Shown: one piece after another, positions 20,056 through 32,794 of the stretch | Numbering within the stretch: position 1 is the stretch's first letter | Layout: every line of letters starts with the position of its first letter | The notes under the pieces: model-generated | Seen by the model: the letters and a program-made list of their open reading frames with translations, nothing else | The model's database searches: none | What the model was told of the DNA's origin: nothing | Origin: Brachycybe producta | Lineage: Eukaryota; Arthropoda; Diplopoda; Playtdesmida; Andrognathidae | DNA: 64,000 bases | Direction of reading: 5' to 3' | Assembly (NCBI GenBank): GCA_036925085.1 | Contig: JAUPFP010000009.1 | Coordinates: 3,973,733-4,037,732 of the forward strand | Position numbers and translations under genes: made by a program

Positions 20056-21881
20056 TCAAGCAATGAACTCGTAACGGATTGGTTCCACGAGTTCTGGCTT
20101 GTTGTCTTTCGTCGATACGAAATGAGCTTCTCTCGGTTGAGCGGCCTAAAAAAACCAAAAGAAATCCACCAAAACGAAACGGAATAACAAATGTTTTTAT
20201 GCAGTTTTTTTTAGACAAGTTCGAAGAAAAAACAAAAACCAAGTTCGTACCTGTCGCTTGAGGCAGATTTTAACTCCCATCTCTTTCGCTAACTTACGCT
20301 TGGCGGCATTGTCTTTTACTCTTTGAAGAAAGCTCAACCTCGATTTCGAATGACTCAAGTGTTCCACACGGATGTTGATCTTTTTCGGTAGAATTTTTCC
20401 TCTGAAACAAACGCAGGAAACAAAATCCTCAAACTCTTTTCGTAGAACTTAAAACAGCCCTTCGAAGGACATTTCAAACGTTCGAGTTGCTATCTATGAG
20501 TGCGATTGAAAATACACGCTCTCGTTGTTAACGATACAACCTGCCTGCCCAGGCCCTACTAAACTACACATTTATCTCTGTTTTGATGATATTTTTTAAA
20601 ACAATTTTTTGTTACTTTTAACGACATTACGAGAAAAGTTTGAAAATTTTATGCAAAAACAGCAAAATCCTCTTCTATTACAAATTTTTTTTCAAACTGA
20701 TTTTTGTTCCTTTTAAACTTCCAATATCGAGATTCGAATCTTCTTCTTTAATAGCATTTTTCATTTTTTACAACGAATCTTCGAAATTTCAACCCGAAAA
20801 TTACACATTTCTTATCTTTTTGTGTGATTTTTGACAATTTTCATTACTTTTTCAGTTTGAATCTCAAAATCAAAACATTTCACCTAACATTTTGCAACTT
20901 TTAATTTTCTCTTCAGCCACAACCACAAGGTTCGAACGTCGCCTCTTGCGTTTCTGAAGATGGATTTACACCGAAGAAATAGCAAATGTGTATTATAAAA
21001 ATTAATATTTTTCTTCTTTAAAGTCTAGTTTTCACGGCTACGATAGTTCTTTCGAGAGAGTAGCTGTCGTGAAAGTTGCAATAGTTCACTCTTACGATTG
21101 CAACTGTCTACATGTCTTGAAGTAACGGTGATAGTTCTGTCATATGACACTGTGACGTCTGTCCCTTCATAGATATCATTGAGTCAACAACAGTGTTGCC
21201 TCTCTCTCCCTCTAGAAGCCAAATTTCCCTACAAAGTGGATATTTTGCTACAAAGTGGTCACACAACGACTATTACTATTGTGACAGTACTATCAACTAT
21301 CTAGTCAAACGAGATAGTTGTGATAGTGCTATCGCAACAGTGTGATAGTGGTTATCATGTGGTCTGCATGATGATAGTTGTTGCTCTCATGACAGCAACT
21401 ATCGTGAAAACTATCACCGTGAAAACGAGGCTTAACGTCGGGTCTATGGGCTCAATAGAAAAACGATGCTAGCGCTCTTTGTGGTGATTTTTCAAAGTAA
21501 TTTTGCAATGTGTAGCCTCTTAAAACCCTCAAATACCAATCAAAAGAGAATTAAAGAATGTCAAACATACTTGACTCTTTTGTTGACCACCACACCAATG
21601 GCGTGAGGTGTCACATTGAAAACTCTTCCCGTTTTTCCATGATACACCTTATGAGGCATTCCCTTCTGAAACGCTCCATTGCCCTGAAAAACAAATCATC
21701 ATCATCATCACCACCATCATCGATCTTTTTATCCCGAATAAGCCGCACGTACTTTGATGTCGACGATGTCTCCAACTTTGTAGACTTTCAAGTAAGTCGA
21801 AAGATGTTCGATTCCGTGCTTTCGGAATGGACGTGCGAACATATAACGTGTTCCACGACGATAACCTTTAGGATTCACCAT
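20056..21881 (-). CDS. RPL21: 60S ribosomal protein L21 (eL21)
   Basis: Four coding exons on the minus strand: 21753-21881, 21571-21683, 20251-20401 and 20056-20145, giving 160 residues, the exact family length. It is a structural protein of the large cytosolic ribosomal subunit. Diagnostic segments: [40 protein letters not shown], and a C-terminus [19 protein letters not shown]. Acceptors are TTTTTCAG, GTTTCAG and TTTTTTAG. A 5'UTR intron is likely because CTCTCCACAG sits 15 bases before the ATG. AATAAA (minus) is at 20038-20043, about 45 bases from the HPF1 signal, so the two genes end tail to tail and their 3' ends may overlap. Confidence 0.97.
21026..21437. mobile_element. Foldback MITE in RPL21 intron 2
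   Basis: GTTTTCACGGCTACGATAG inverted against CTATCACCGTGAAAACGAGG, with inner AGTAGCTGTC and TGTGATAGTGCTATCGCAACA repeats. A close copy lies at 42750-43156 in SKP1 intron 2. Both hold CCAAATTTCCCTACAAAGTGG-type sequence (split by variants) at the centre. Confidence 0.75.
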
Positions 21882-22099
21882 TTTTACAGCTTAAACTGTG
21901 GAGAGAAAACAAAACAGGAAAAAGTCAGTAAAATCGGATAACAAATTCCACAAAAAAAATCATAAATTTTCTCGTCGCATTATTAGTTTTCTCGCGGTTG
22001 CAGTTTTCTGCAGACTTAAAACAGTTTGCTGCACTTTCGGAAGATTTATCTATCCTTCTCGTGGATGTATGCTGTTTCTAACAGTTTTCTGAAAACATT

Positions 22100-22790
22100 C
22101 ACTATTTTTAAGTAGTTTTCTGCAAATGTTCACAATTTTTAATTAATTTTCTAGAAATTTTCACAATTTTCTGTAAATATTCGCAATTTTTAAAACATTT
22201 TCTTCTTTTTTTTTTTTTCAATTTTCAAGCAGTTTTCAGCAATTTTTCACAATTTTTGAATAAATTTCTAGAAATTTTCACAATTTTCTGTAAATATTCG
22301 CAATTTTTAAAACGTTTTCTGCATCATTTTAGCAATTTTAAGCAGTTTTCTGCAAATTTTCACAATTTGTAATTAAATTTCTAGAAATTTTCTGCAAATA
22401 TTCACAAATTTTAAAACGTTTTCTGCATCTTTTTGCAATTTTCAAGCAGTTTTCTGCAAATTTTCACAATTTGTAATTAAATTTCTAGAAATTTTCTGTA
22501 AATATTCACAATTTTTAAAACGTTTTCTGCATCTTTTTGCAATTTTCAAGCAGTTTTCTGCAAATTTTCACAATTTGTAATTAAATTTCTAGAAATTTTC
22601 TGTAAATATTCACAATTTTTAAAACGTTTTCTGCATCTTTTTGCAATTTTAAGCAGTTTTCTGCAAATTTTCACAATTTGCAATTAAATTTCTAGAAATA
22701 TCTAGAAATTTTCTGCAAATATTCACAATTTTTAAAACGTTTTCTGCATCTTTTTGCAATTTTCATGCAGTTTTTCTGCTAATTCTCACA
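22100..22790. repeat. About 105-bp AT-rich tandem repeat
   Basis: Units contain GCAGTTTTCTGCAAATTTTC, ACAATTTGTAATTAAATTTC, TAGAAATTTTCTG and TTAAAACGTTTTCTGCATC. Unit starts fall near 22341, 22444, 22549 and 22650, and degenerate units precede them. It is probably inside the RPL21 5'UTR intron. Confidence 0.85.
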
Positions 22791-23387
22791 ATTCTTAACA
22801 ATTTTTCAAGCAGATGTCGGTGTTTAAATTCGTTCTATAAGAAGCCACGTATAGCCCCTAATCAAAGGCTTTGAACGAGTTGTATAGGTTGCACCGAAGC
22901 CACAAAATAAGGCGAAAAGCTATACAATCTCCAGCATAGAGGCTAAGCCGCTCCTAATCGAAAGAATAACCCAGATCATTAAATAGTCCACGAAATAAAA
23001 CATTGAAAACTGCAAAAAAAAAAAAAAAATACCGAGAAATAACTAAATGTCAATCAAATACTGAAAAAAACGGCTTTTTTCACTTTAGGTAACGCTTCCA
23101 GAGCTTACGGCACTATTAAATTACGTAAGCAATCACGTAGCTAATAGACAAGCATCGTGTTACCCGCAAACGTTAGCACGCTCCGTAAGGACCACCAAAA
23201 ACCACGCCGCCGACTACAAGTGGATTAAAACCAGTTAAACCAATAAATTTGCGTTTAAATGTCTCAAAATCGCCGGTAATGCGGGCGTAATGACATAATC
23301 TAGTTAATTTCTAACAATAAAACCATTTTAGTGCATTAATTTAGATAAATATAACTGAAAATTCATACGATACCAACCTTAGAGCTT

Positions 23388-23410
23388 ACCGCAATGTGGC
23401 CGGAAACTAA
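23388..23410 (-). promoter_or_regulatory. Candidate RPL21 first (5'UTR) exon and donor
   Basis: On the minus strand TTTCCGGCCACATTGCG is followed directly by GTAAGC. A pyrimidine-rich start next to a strong donor is what ribosomal protein TOP exons look like. It pairs with the CTCTCCACAG acceptor at 21896-21898, implying an intron of about 1.5 kb. This is inference; no transcript evidence is available. Confidence 0.35.
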
Positions 23411-24081
23411 TAAAGAATAAAGTAAACGGAAGCGGAAATGCTACTTCAGATAATTATACTCTCAACACCGGCAAGATTAGATACTACATTTGCACAAATT
23501 ATGAATGTTTTTTTTTAAATACTACAGATTTTTTTTAAATTTATGTACAGTTTGTTTTAAATTATTATTATTTTTTGTTGTTTTTTAATTTATTTTGTGT
23601 TTATTATTTAGAAGTATTTCATTGGTTTCGAGAGTATTACTTGTTCCAGCAGTTTTTTTTTAGATGTATTACCGCCATTTTGTGTCATAATGCTATCTTA
23701 CTTTGTTTTTTGTAATATTTATTGCTTTTTTGTTCTATTTGAATCTCTTCTATGCAATAAAAACGATATTAAATTCATAATATTTAATGGAAATTTGCTA
23801 AAAAAACAGATCTCAATCGTTAAAAAAATTGACCTTACGCCTACTCTATATTATAAAACGGCCCATAAAAGACATATATGAAAGTAAATGTTTAAGAATA
23901 AAATTAAAGAGTATACGGCGTTATTGAAATATGCGTATGCTGTGATATTAAACTCCGCTAATACTCTGCAAGCGTATGCTCCTGTGATTAAAAATGGGTA
24001 TGCGATAGATACAGACATAAGCGTTTACGTGTAATCGGATTTTTTTCTCATCTTAGAAACGAATGGTTGCGTCGTTGAGTG

Positions 24082-24276
24082 ACAGGCAATTGTGCCCAGC
24101 ATTAGAATTTAATTGGCCCCGCCCATTTATGATCGTCATCAATTTTTAATTGGTTTGTTACTTGGCCTGACGTTACATGTCCCGCCCTTTTCAATTTCTA
24201 ATTGGTTAATTTTTGGTCTGAGGCTCGTAAAAAGGCGGATCCAATAAAATTTTTAATGCTGGGCACAATTGCCTAT
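24082..24276. mobile_element. Palindromic MITE, family B, with 9-bp TSD (8 of 9)
   Basis: ACAGGCAATTGTGCCCAGC inverted against GGGCACAATTGCCTAT. Flanks CGTTGAGTG (24073-24081) and CGTTGCGTG (24277-24285) differ at one base. It lies about 160 bp before the USP12 start codon. Confidence 0.75.
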
Positions 24277-24439
24277 CGTTGCGTGACGTCATCCATTGGC
24301 GCGTTCATGAGCAGTAGGTTACGTAAGCCGCATACGATTGAAACCCCCCTTTTTTTTAATGACAAACGTACTGAGAAACCATTGAAAAATACCATAAAAA
24401 CCGTATAGAAACATCGAAATAACATAGGTTGGCAATGGG

Positions 24440-27400
24440 ATGCAGAGTTTTCTGAAGTGTGTGGGCAGTTTCGCTAGTATGGTAAGTCTCAATTTTAATT
24501 AATTTACGATTTTAATTCGTTTTTTAACGATTGTTGTCATCATTTTTCCTAATGGAAAAAACGCGATTTCTGATATGTTTTCGTTTGTTTTTAAGTTGTT
24601 TTTTTCGCTATTTTCGTTCGTTATTATTGATTATCTTTATATTATTTGGTTTATTTTTGTCAATTGTTATAATTTTTACGTGTTTTACGGCTGAAATGCA
24701 TCGGTTTTTCGATTTTATTAAAAATAATTTGTCAATGGACGGTCGGATTGAGGAATCGGACTGATCGATAATTATGACTCATCTGCTTTATAAAGAGGCG
24801 TTTTCTCTATTTTTAAACAACTTCAGGGTTATTTTGTGTTGTTTTCATGTGTTTTAATGTAAGAAATGTTAAGAACTGTTTATCAAATGATGAAATACCG
24901 TCAAAAAAACGTAAAAATTTGATCAATTTTGTGACTTTCGTCATAAGATAAAACAGGATCTTTTAATATGTTGATGATGAAGCGTCCCCTGGTGATAGGG
25001 AAAGGAGTTTTAATGTTATTGGTTTAACTTGTCAAAAGATGGCGCTGCGTTCGTTCTTGGTTTGTCACATGGTGCTCATTTTTTTTATTAACATATTGAA
25101 TGTGAAATTAAATAATATTAGCTACTTATAGTAATTAAATAATTTGAAAAACAACTTTTTAAAATTTATTTAGTTTGACTTTTACGGGAATTATGCAAAT
25201 TTCTTGACAGAATCATCAAAAATGTAAGTGGTTTTGGTGTTTCTGTCAAAAAATGTTACATAATTCGTTATGAATTTTCATACGCAGTTTGACAAGAAGT
25301 TTTATGCAAATTAGCATAAAGACAGCAATACGAGAATCCCGCGTTTTTAAGCTGGTTGAATAGATATTTGTTTTGCATGTGCCCCCTCCCCCTTCCCCAG
25401 ACGGCGCCACTGCAGTGGCCAATGCTATACTCTAACAGGCAAGTGTGCACAGCAGTAAAAATTTTGTTGGCCCCGCCATTTTATGAGCGTCATGAATTTC
25501 TAATTGGTTTGTTACTTTGATGTCACATGCTCCGCCCTTTTCAATTTTTAATTGGCTGATATTTGGTCTGACGCTCATAAAAGGGCTGGGCCAATAAACT
25601 GTTTACTGCTGGGCACACTTGCCTGTTATGCTCAATTGTAAAATTTGGATGCAAAAAACGTCAAGTAAACGTTTTTTTGAGAAACAACATTATGAAAAAA
25701 ATCAAAATGTTTTCAAAACTAGAATGGTAAAAGATTAACAGGCATCTGTAGACAGCTTCAGAATTTCTTTGGCTCCGCCCTTTTATGAGCGTCATCAATT
25801 TCTAATTGGTTTGTTACTTGGTCTGATGTCACATCCCCCGCCCTTTTCAATTTTTAATTGGTTGATATTTGGTCTGACGCTCATAAAAGGGCGGAGCCAA
25901 AGAAATTCTGAAGCTATCTACAGTTGCCTGTAAAGAGTATGCTAAAAATAAACATTTTATAGTTCATTTTGAAAAATGACCCTTTTTTTTTTAGGTTTTT
26001 CCATTGACATTTCATGAAAAATTATTTTCGCCTTTTTCAAACTTCGTCATAAGAAGTTTATTTTGAAAGATATCATCATGAAATAATTTTTAACATTATT
26101 GCTAACTATTCTAGTTTCTAAAACACTTTGAATTTTTTTTTTCCGTAATGTTTTTCTTGAAAACCGGTTCGATGTTTTGTATGAAAAATGAAGAGACATG
26201 CAATTAAAAAACGGAATAAACAGACGTTTGTTCCGCCCTTGTTATGACAACCGGCAACTTCTAATTTGGTTTGAAAAGGGCGGAGCAAACGTCTGTTTAT
26301 CCCGTTTTCTAATTACCTGTGCTAACGGGGGCCACCTTGTGGTCGAACCTATAACCGGCGCAGGACGACCTGTTTACTACTACGTAAACACGCAATTAGA
26401 AATCGGGACAAACAGAAGTTGACTCCGCCCTTGTTATGACAACCGGCAACTTCTAATTGGTTTGTTGTGTGGTTCGACGTTGAAAAGGGGCGGAGCATGT
26501 GACGTCAGACTACATAACCAACCAATTAGAAGTTGTCATTCGTCATAAAAAGGGCGGAGCCAACTTCTGTTTGTCCCGGTGTACAGTTGGACTTGGTGCG
26601 GGCGGAACAAGTCACTTGCACAGGTGTCTTATGTGCTCAAGTATACTTACGACGATATATATGCGCCGTTAAACGTTAACGTCTATAGGGCCGGCCTAGA
26701 ATTGTAGGCCTACCTGTCAAAAAATATAATAAAAAAAAAAATGGAATTTGAAATTGAAATTGTAAAACTCAAAGAATGAATTTTTTTTTTTGTTTAAAGG
26801 GCGCGAACGCATCGGCTCTGGAAAAAGAAATCGGCCCAGATTTATTCCCTGCGAACGAACATTACTTCGGACTAGTAAACGTAAGATCATTTTATATATA
26901 TATATATATATATATCGGTTATAATTAACTAAAAACATTAATTTATTAAAATTGAAAATTTGCTTTCTGTTTTCCAGTTCGGAAACACATGTTACTGCAA
27001 CTCCGTCTTACAAGCACTTTACTTTTGCCGACCATTTCGAGAGAAAGTCCTCGAATACAAAGCTAAAAACAAGCGCATGAAAGAAACTCTCCTCACTTGT
27101 TTGGCCGATCTTTTCTACAACATCGCCACACAGAAGAAGAAGGTCGGAACGATCGCACCCAAGAAATTCATCGGAAGATTACGAAAAGAAAACGGTTTGT
27201 AATAATCTAATTAAAAAAACGTTACATTTTAAAGAGACCGTAACGCCCCGGGATTTGGTTGTTGAAATTATTATACATATATTAAGCCAGGTATGTATGT
27301 GTGTGTGTGTGTGTGTGGACTAACGCTGTGTTGGAATTTATATAAATTTGAATAAATGAACTGCTTTTTTTTTTCTCAAGGTCAACTATATGTTGAACTC

Positions 27401-30400
27401 TTCCCATGCAAGAACCCCATGATATTAAATTGGAGAGGGGGAAAAGGTTGGAAAGTGTAGAAGGGGGGGGGGGGGGGGTGACTGAAATTGAAATGAAAGG
27501 AGTAAAAAAAGGAAAAAACGACGCGCATGCGCACAATTGCCTGTGAATTTTGCTCCCGTCATTTATGACGGGTTACCCCACTAGTATTGTCAAGACTTTA
27601 CCAATGAAATTAAAAATAGGTCATTAAAATCATAAATAAAACTTAAAAATGAAGTGACTTTTAATGAAAGTCACCAAACGACATTATTTTAGCGATGTTC
27701 CGATAGCTATTAGAATAGGAATACTATTGCGATAGTCGTCGACCACTCGATAGTCAAACTATCGAGTGGTTTAGCAATCGATAATTTTGCAAAGTGAGGT
27801 TGTGAATATGACATTATGTCATGTGACCGTTCCATGTTACTGAGAGGCCAGAGGTCATTAGAAATTTAAAATAAAAGAAGCTTTTATTTTCATTTTTCAG
27901 ATCGACAAGAATTTATCTTCAAAAACAACGGCTTTTCAGTTTTCAGTAGGTTTTGTAAAAGAAATGTTTCCACCAATTGGTTAAAATTGAAAACTATCGA
28001 TATTGAAGTGACTATCGATACTATCCATCGGTCAATCGTGTAAAATACTACCAATAGTTTATTTTTGACTATTGCACATCACTACATTATATTAAATTGC
28101 AAAAAAAAAACTAAAGTTTACCCCTATACTCAATTGCCAATGTTATCACCTTACATTTGTACAATTCCTTAATCAAATACATGTATTCCCTATTCATATT
28201 AAACTCAATACAACCATCCAATCAACTCGAGAGCCACGTGATGGGTGGGCTAATTCCAATATAAAATCCATATAGCACTTTGAAATGAACAGGGAATAAA
28301 AGTATTTGAATAGGGAATTACAAGTAATGTGAGGTGACAATATCAGCATGTGAGTAGATAAATAGACCTTTGAGTTTTTTTTTTCATTGCCAAAGTCTGT
28401 TGTTTGGTGGCGCATCTGTCTAATAAAGTCCATTTATGAAAAGTCACTTCATTTTTCAGTTTTTTATGATTTTGACTTATTTTAAATTTTAAAAATCGTT
28501 TTGGTAATCGTTGAATAATTTTTGACAATATTTTGGCAAGAAATTTCTGGAGGAAGCGGTCCATTTAAAAGACTAAATAATTTAATAAAAGAACTTTTCT
28601 CTCCTTTTTAGAACTATTTGACAATTACATGCAACAGGACGCACACGAGTTCTTAAACTACCTTCTAAATACAATTGCAGACATCTTACAAGGTTTCGTA
28701 ATTCGATATTATCGTGATTTTTTTTTTAAACTAACTTCCGACCCCCGTATTCTAAAACGTTACTTAAAACCACTGCAAGTTGATACTCTAAAGTCTAAAC
28801 TGTCCATTCGTTAACAGCCGAAAGACAGCAGCTCGTCAACTGTAAACCAAAAAACGGAATCACGGGACAGAAAGATCAAGCGAAACCCGAACCGACTTGG
28901 GTTCACGACATTTTCCAAGGAACACTCACTAACGAGACGCGATGTTTAAACTGCGAAACGGTTCGAATATCGCCACGTCTGCTCGTTAAATTTGTATATT
29001 AATTGGTTGCTCTGGTTTGTTTGGTGACAGGTGAGCAGCAAAGACGAGGATTTCCTCGATCTGTCTGTGGACGTCGATCAGAATACGTCCATAACACATT
29101 GCTTGCGAGGTTTCAGTAACACGGAAACACTTTGCAGCGAACATAAATATTATTGTGAGAATTGTTGCAGCAAACAGGAAGCGCAGAAAAGGTAAAATGA
29201 GTCACTTAATGCGCATGTGTCATGCTCGTTAGCTATGAAATAACTAGTGCTATAAACATTTTAAAGCTAAAGTATTTTTAAGTCGTTTTCGTAGTGTTCA
29301 GTTCTTGTTCAGTTTAGCTCTCAGTCTGTTCAGCTGATCAACAGCTAATCTTCAAAGCTAAACTGGACAACAAGTAACCTTCAAAGCTAAACTGGAAAAC
29401 AGCTAAGCCTCGAAATTAAACGGAACAATGGCTAAACCTCAATGCTAAAGTAAACCGTGGCTATATTTCAAAATAACTAAAATGGGCAAGAGCTAAGCTG
29501 AACAAAAGATAACATGAAAGCTAAATTAGACAATAGCTGTGGTTCAGACCTAAATTAAACAATGGCTAAACTTCAAGGCTAAATTGAAGAAAAGATTATT
29601 AACAGCTAAACAAAAAGCCTAAATTTTAGTTCAAAGCAAAATTAAACAATGGTTAAACTTCAATGCTAAAGTAAACACAGACTAAACTTCAACCGATAAA
29701 AATATAGCCATTGTTCAGTTTATCTTAATCGGCTTAAATAGCTCTTAAGGTTTGCCCCCCAAAATTGACATAAACAAAGCGCTTTTAATTTAGCCGCACA
29801 TTCTGTAAAACGGTGAAATCTAATAAGCGAAGTTGACTTTTTCAATTGAAACAGAATGCGAATTAAAAAGTTACCAATGATCTTGGCCCTTCATTTGAAA
29901 CGGTTCAAATACATGGAACAGTTAAACCGGTATACTAAACTATCGTACAGGGTCGTCTTTCCGCTCGAGTTGCGACTCTTCAACACGGTAAAGTCCATTT
30001 TGTCTTAAGTACGAAACCGCTTTACGACAACAAGAGCTTTGAATTTGCAGTCGGACGATGCTTACAATCCGGATCGTCTTTACGATCTGGTCGCTGTCGT
30101 CATACATTGCGGAAGTGGACCAAACCGAGGCCATTACATTAGCATCGTCAAAAGTCACGGCTTCTGGTTGCTATTCGACGACGACATCGTCGACGTAAGA
30201 AGCACGAAATTATATACTAAATTTCAATTATGTCCCCTTTTTCTAATGCAACTTCAATGAGACTAGTTACTTTTGAAAGTTACTTTCAAGAAGTAAATTC
30301 TTCTTTTCATAAGTAACTTTAGTATTTCAGTTAATTTCCATGAAAGTTACAGTTAGAAGGGAATGAAATGCAAGTTACTTTTAAGTTGATTAAGTTATAA

Positions 30401-31196
30401 AAGTTAAAATTTAATATTAAAAGATATAAATGTAAATTGTAATATTAAAAGTAACTAAAAATGATTATAAAAGTAACTTAGTTTCATTTTGAGTTACTTT
30501 CCTATTGTAAATTAATACTTTACTAAAATTAAGTTATAAAAGTAACAGATCGGCAAGTTACTTTCCTCTCGTTACGATCATGCAGCTAATGCACTGCATA
30601 CAGCATTACAGAAGAGAAAAAAATGACGTCACCACCATGACGAAATACATTGCATTGTGTCTACAAGGTGCCGGCTGTGACGTCATTTTGACTGTACTGC
30701 TGTATGCAGTGCATTAGTTGCACGATCGTAATGAGATCATTAGATGGTTTTAAAGTAGAAACGCTTCCCGCAAACTCCAATTATTCTGTCTTTCAGGCGC
30801 AAAATTAAGAGAAATTTGAAAATGTTTTAGAAACTAGAAGAGTAGCTCAATGACTTACGGCTGTTTTCATGTTATCTTTACAAATAGGCTTTTTATCCGA
30901 ATTTAAACATGAAAATAAACTTAAATGATTGAACAATTTGAACTTAACCCCCCCCCCCCCCTCCTCTTTCTAGTTTCCAAAACACTTTCTAGTTCTCTTA
31001 AATCAGCTGTTCATAAAACATCTTAACAGTTCGTAACTATCAAAACTTAATATGTGCATTTTTGTTTTTTTCCCATTTAAATTAGAAAATCGACGCTTCG
31101 GCAATCGAAGATTTTTACGGCCTAACGTCGGACATTCAAAAAACATCCGAGTCCGGTTACATCCTTTTTTACCAATCAAGAGATTGCAACAATTAA
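24440..31196 (+). CDS. USP12: Ubiquitin carboxyl-terminal hydrolase 12/46
   Basis: Nine coding exons: 24440-24481, 26800-26880, 26978-27194, 28612-28692, 28818-28960, 29031-29191, 29855-29987, 30051-30194, 31086-31196; 370 residues, equal to human USP12. This USP-family cysteine protease removes ubiquitin and is activated by the WD-repeat cofactors UAF1/WDR48 and WDR20. Cys46 in GNTCYCNS, His314 in GPNRGHYIS and Asp330 in FDDDIV form the expected triad. Cys183/186 and Cys230/233 form the zinc-binding pairs. [12 protein letters not shown] favours USP12 over USP46. The start is an ATG in frame 13 codons before the conserved MGANA, analogous to the human N-terminal extension; a start at 24479 would also be possible. 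Intron 1 (2.3 kb) is packed with MITEs. Three donors are GTT-type. Confidence 0.95.
25435..25626. mobile_element. Palindromic MITE, family B
   Basis: ACAGGCAAGTGTGC inverted against GCACACTTGCCTGT. Flanks TATACTCTA and TATGCTCAA (7 of 9). It lies in USP12 intron 1. Confidence 0.7.
25738..25931. mobile_element. Palindromic MITE, family B variant
   Basis: ACAGGCATCTGTAGACAGC inverted against GCTATCTACAGTTGCCTGT. Flanks AAAGATTA and AAAGAGTA match at 7 of 8. It lies in USP12 intron 1. Confidence 0.7.
26196..26320. mobile_element. Short palindromic MITE, family A (internally deleted)
   Basis: ACATGCAATTAAAAAACGG to TTTTCTAATTACCTGT. The CRE-like centre of the family is missing. USP12 intron 1. 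Confidence 0.65.
26388..26578. mobile_element. Palindromic MITE, family A, right end truncated
   Basis: It begins ACACGCAATTAGAAATCGGG and follows the family to TTCTGTTTGTCCCG, then stops before the expected CTAATTGCCTGT. USP12 intron 1. Confidence 0.65.
27283..27583 (-). mobile_element. Composite repeat copy, reverse, MITE lost
   Basis: Runs from a (TG)n/(TA)n tract through TTTTCTCAAGGTCAAC, a G-rich tract and GCGCATGCGCACAATTGCCTG to GACGGGTTACCCCACTAG. The MITE has collapsed to one half-site. Located in USP12 intron 3. Confidence 0.65.
29280..29720. repeat. Degenerate GCTAAACTGGACAA repeats in USP12 intron 6
   Basis: About a dozen loose copies of AGCTAAACTGGACAACAG and CAATGCTAAACTTCAA, roughly 35 bp apart. 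It is a decayed minisatellite. Confidence 0.6.
30585..30745. mobile_element. Palindromic MITE in USP12 intron 8
   Basis: CGATCATGCAGCTAATGCAC inverted against GTGCATTAGTTGCACGATCG. The arms hold CTGCATACAG and TGACGTCA. Related to about 15711-15841 in HPF1 intron 1. Confidence 0.7.
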
Positions 31197-31316
31197 TTTT
31201 ATCGTGATTTGTTTTCTTTGTTTTTTTGTTTTTTTTTTTTTTTTTGAGAAATCGTTTGAAAGTTTAAATTTAAAAGCAGTTCTTTGCATTTCTTAACAAA
31301 AATCACAAAAAAAAAG

Positions 31317-31354
<38 letters not shown>

Positions 31355-31499
31355 TTTTAACTAATAAAAAAAAAGTTGTTGTATAATAAGATATAAATAT
31401 ATATAAATATATATTTTAAATTGTTATGTAAAATAAATTTAGTTGAAAAGATCTTTTTTAATAAAAAAGGAAAAGAAAAAAGTGTTTCAATTGTAGAGA

Positions 31500-32560
31500 G
31501 AAAAAAAAGAAACTAAATTAGAGTAAAAACCGTTTAACACGAAGAAGAAAAAAAACATAAAATATATTTTAGATCTGTTTTTTCCCTCACTCTTAACACG
31601 AAAAAAGAAATAATTCTGGTTCTTTTCCATATTTTGTGCTAATGGTTTTCAATATATATAGTGGAAATAGTTTAACACGAAAAAAAACGGATGAGACGAA
31701 AAATTGGATAACACCAGAAACGTATTTTCGGTCTCTGGTCCCCCTTGAAACAGCATAAAAATTATTCGAATTTTGTATTAAACAGACATAACTTATGCAG
31801 TCACTAAAAAAAATATTCCGGTCCTTTCTATTTCGTGTTAACGGTTTACATTGGTACGATGAAAACCGTTTAACACGAAAAGACGGATGAGAGGGAAAAA
31901 TCGGATAACACAAAATATATTTTCGGTTTAATCTCTTTGAATAGCATAACAATTCTTTTAATACGAAATTCGTTTAACATGAAGAAATACTCCGGTCCTT
32001 TTCGTTTCGTGTTAAATGGTTTCCATCGTACGGTGACAGCCATTTAACACGAAAATACACGGATGCGAAGAAAAAATGGGATAACACGAAATATATTTTG
32101 GGTCTGATCTCTTAGAACAAAACTCGTTTAACATGAACAAATATTCTGGCCCTTTCCCTTAAAACCGTTTAACAAAAAAAAAAAAATCGGATAATACGAA
32201 ATTTATTTTCGATCCCATCTAATCACGAAAATAAATTTTGTATTATCCGATTTTTTATATTATCCGATTTCGGAATAACACAAACATTCTTTTAACACGA
32301 AAACGTTCTCTGGTCCCCTTCGATTTCACATTTTAAACGGTTTTCACTTTATATAGCGGAAAGAAAAACCGTTTGACATGAAAACAGATGACAAAAAAAT
32401 CGGATAATACGTAATTTTCGATCCTATCTAAAGGATGGGATGAAAAATAAATTTCGTATTCATCCGATTTCCGAATAGCGCAAAAATTATTTTTTTAACA
32501 TGAAAAAATATTCCAATCTCTTACATTTCGTGTTAGACGGTTTCCATTGTACAAGAATAA
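31500..32560. repeat. Scrambled array of CGTTTAACACGAA repeats downstream of USP12
   Basis: At least six imperfect units, in both orientations, contain ACCGTTTAACACGAAA, CGGATAACACGAAAT and TATTTTCGGTCT. A single, intact-looking foldback of this family sits at 45019-45172. Candidate USP12 poly(A) signals lie between about 31430 and the array. Confidence 0.65.
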
Positions 32561-32794
32561 AAAATAAAAATTGTGAAAGATTTCTTTTTTCTTTTCTTTT
32601 AGCTATTTTTTCTTATCAATCAGAAAATTAATTTCTTAATTAAAAATATTCTTCTGCACCTTTTGTTTAAAAATCTAAATATTAAAACCTTTTTTTTTTT
32701 TTTTTAGTTTCAATGTATAAAAAAATGCAAATAAAATTCATTTTAAAACGCTTCTAAATTGTGTTTTTTCTTCTTGTTACATTTTTGTTTTTAA

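Larger units (their letters stand above)
22791..24439. other. Intergenic between RPL21 and USP12
   Basis: AT-rich, with short palindromes around 22840-23000 and 23090-23200 and one family B MITE (24082-24276). No gene is supported. The USP12 promoter must lie near 24280-24430, but no TATA box stands out. Confidence 0.5.

Noticed and set aside
24531-24764. 77-residue hydrophobic frame in USP12 intron 1
   Set aside because: Phe/Leu/Ile-rich translation of AT-rich intron DNA; no splice or homology support.
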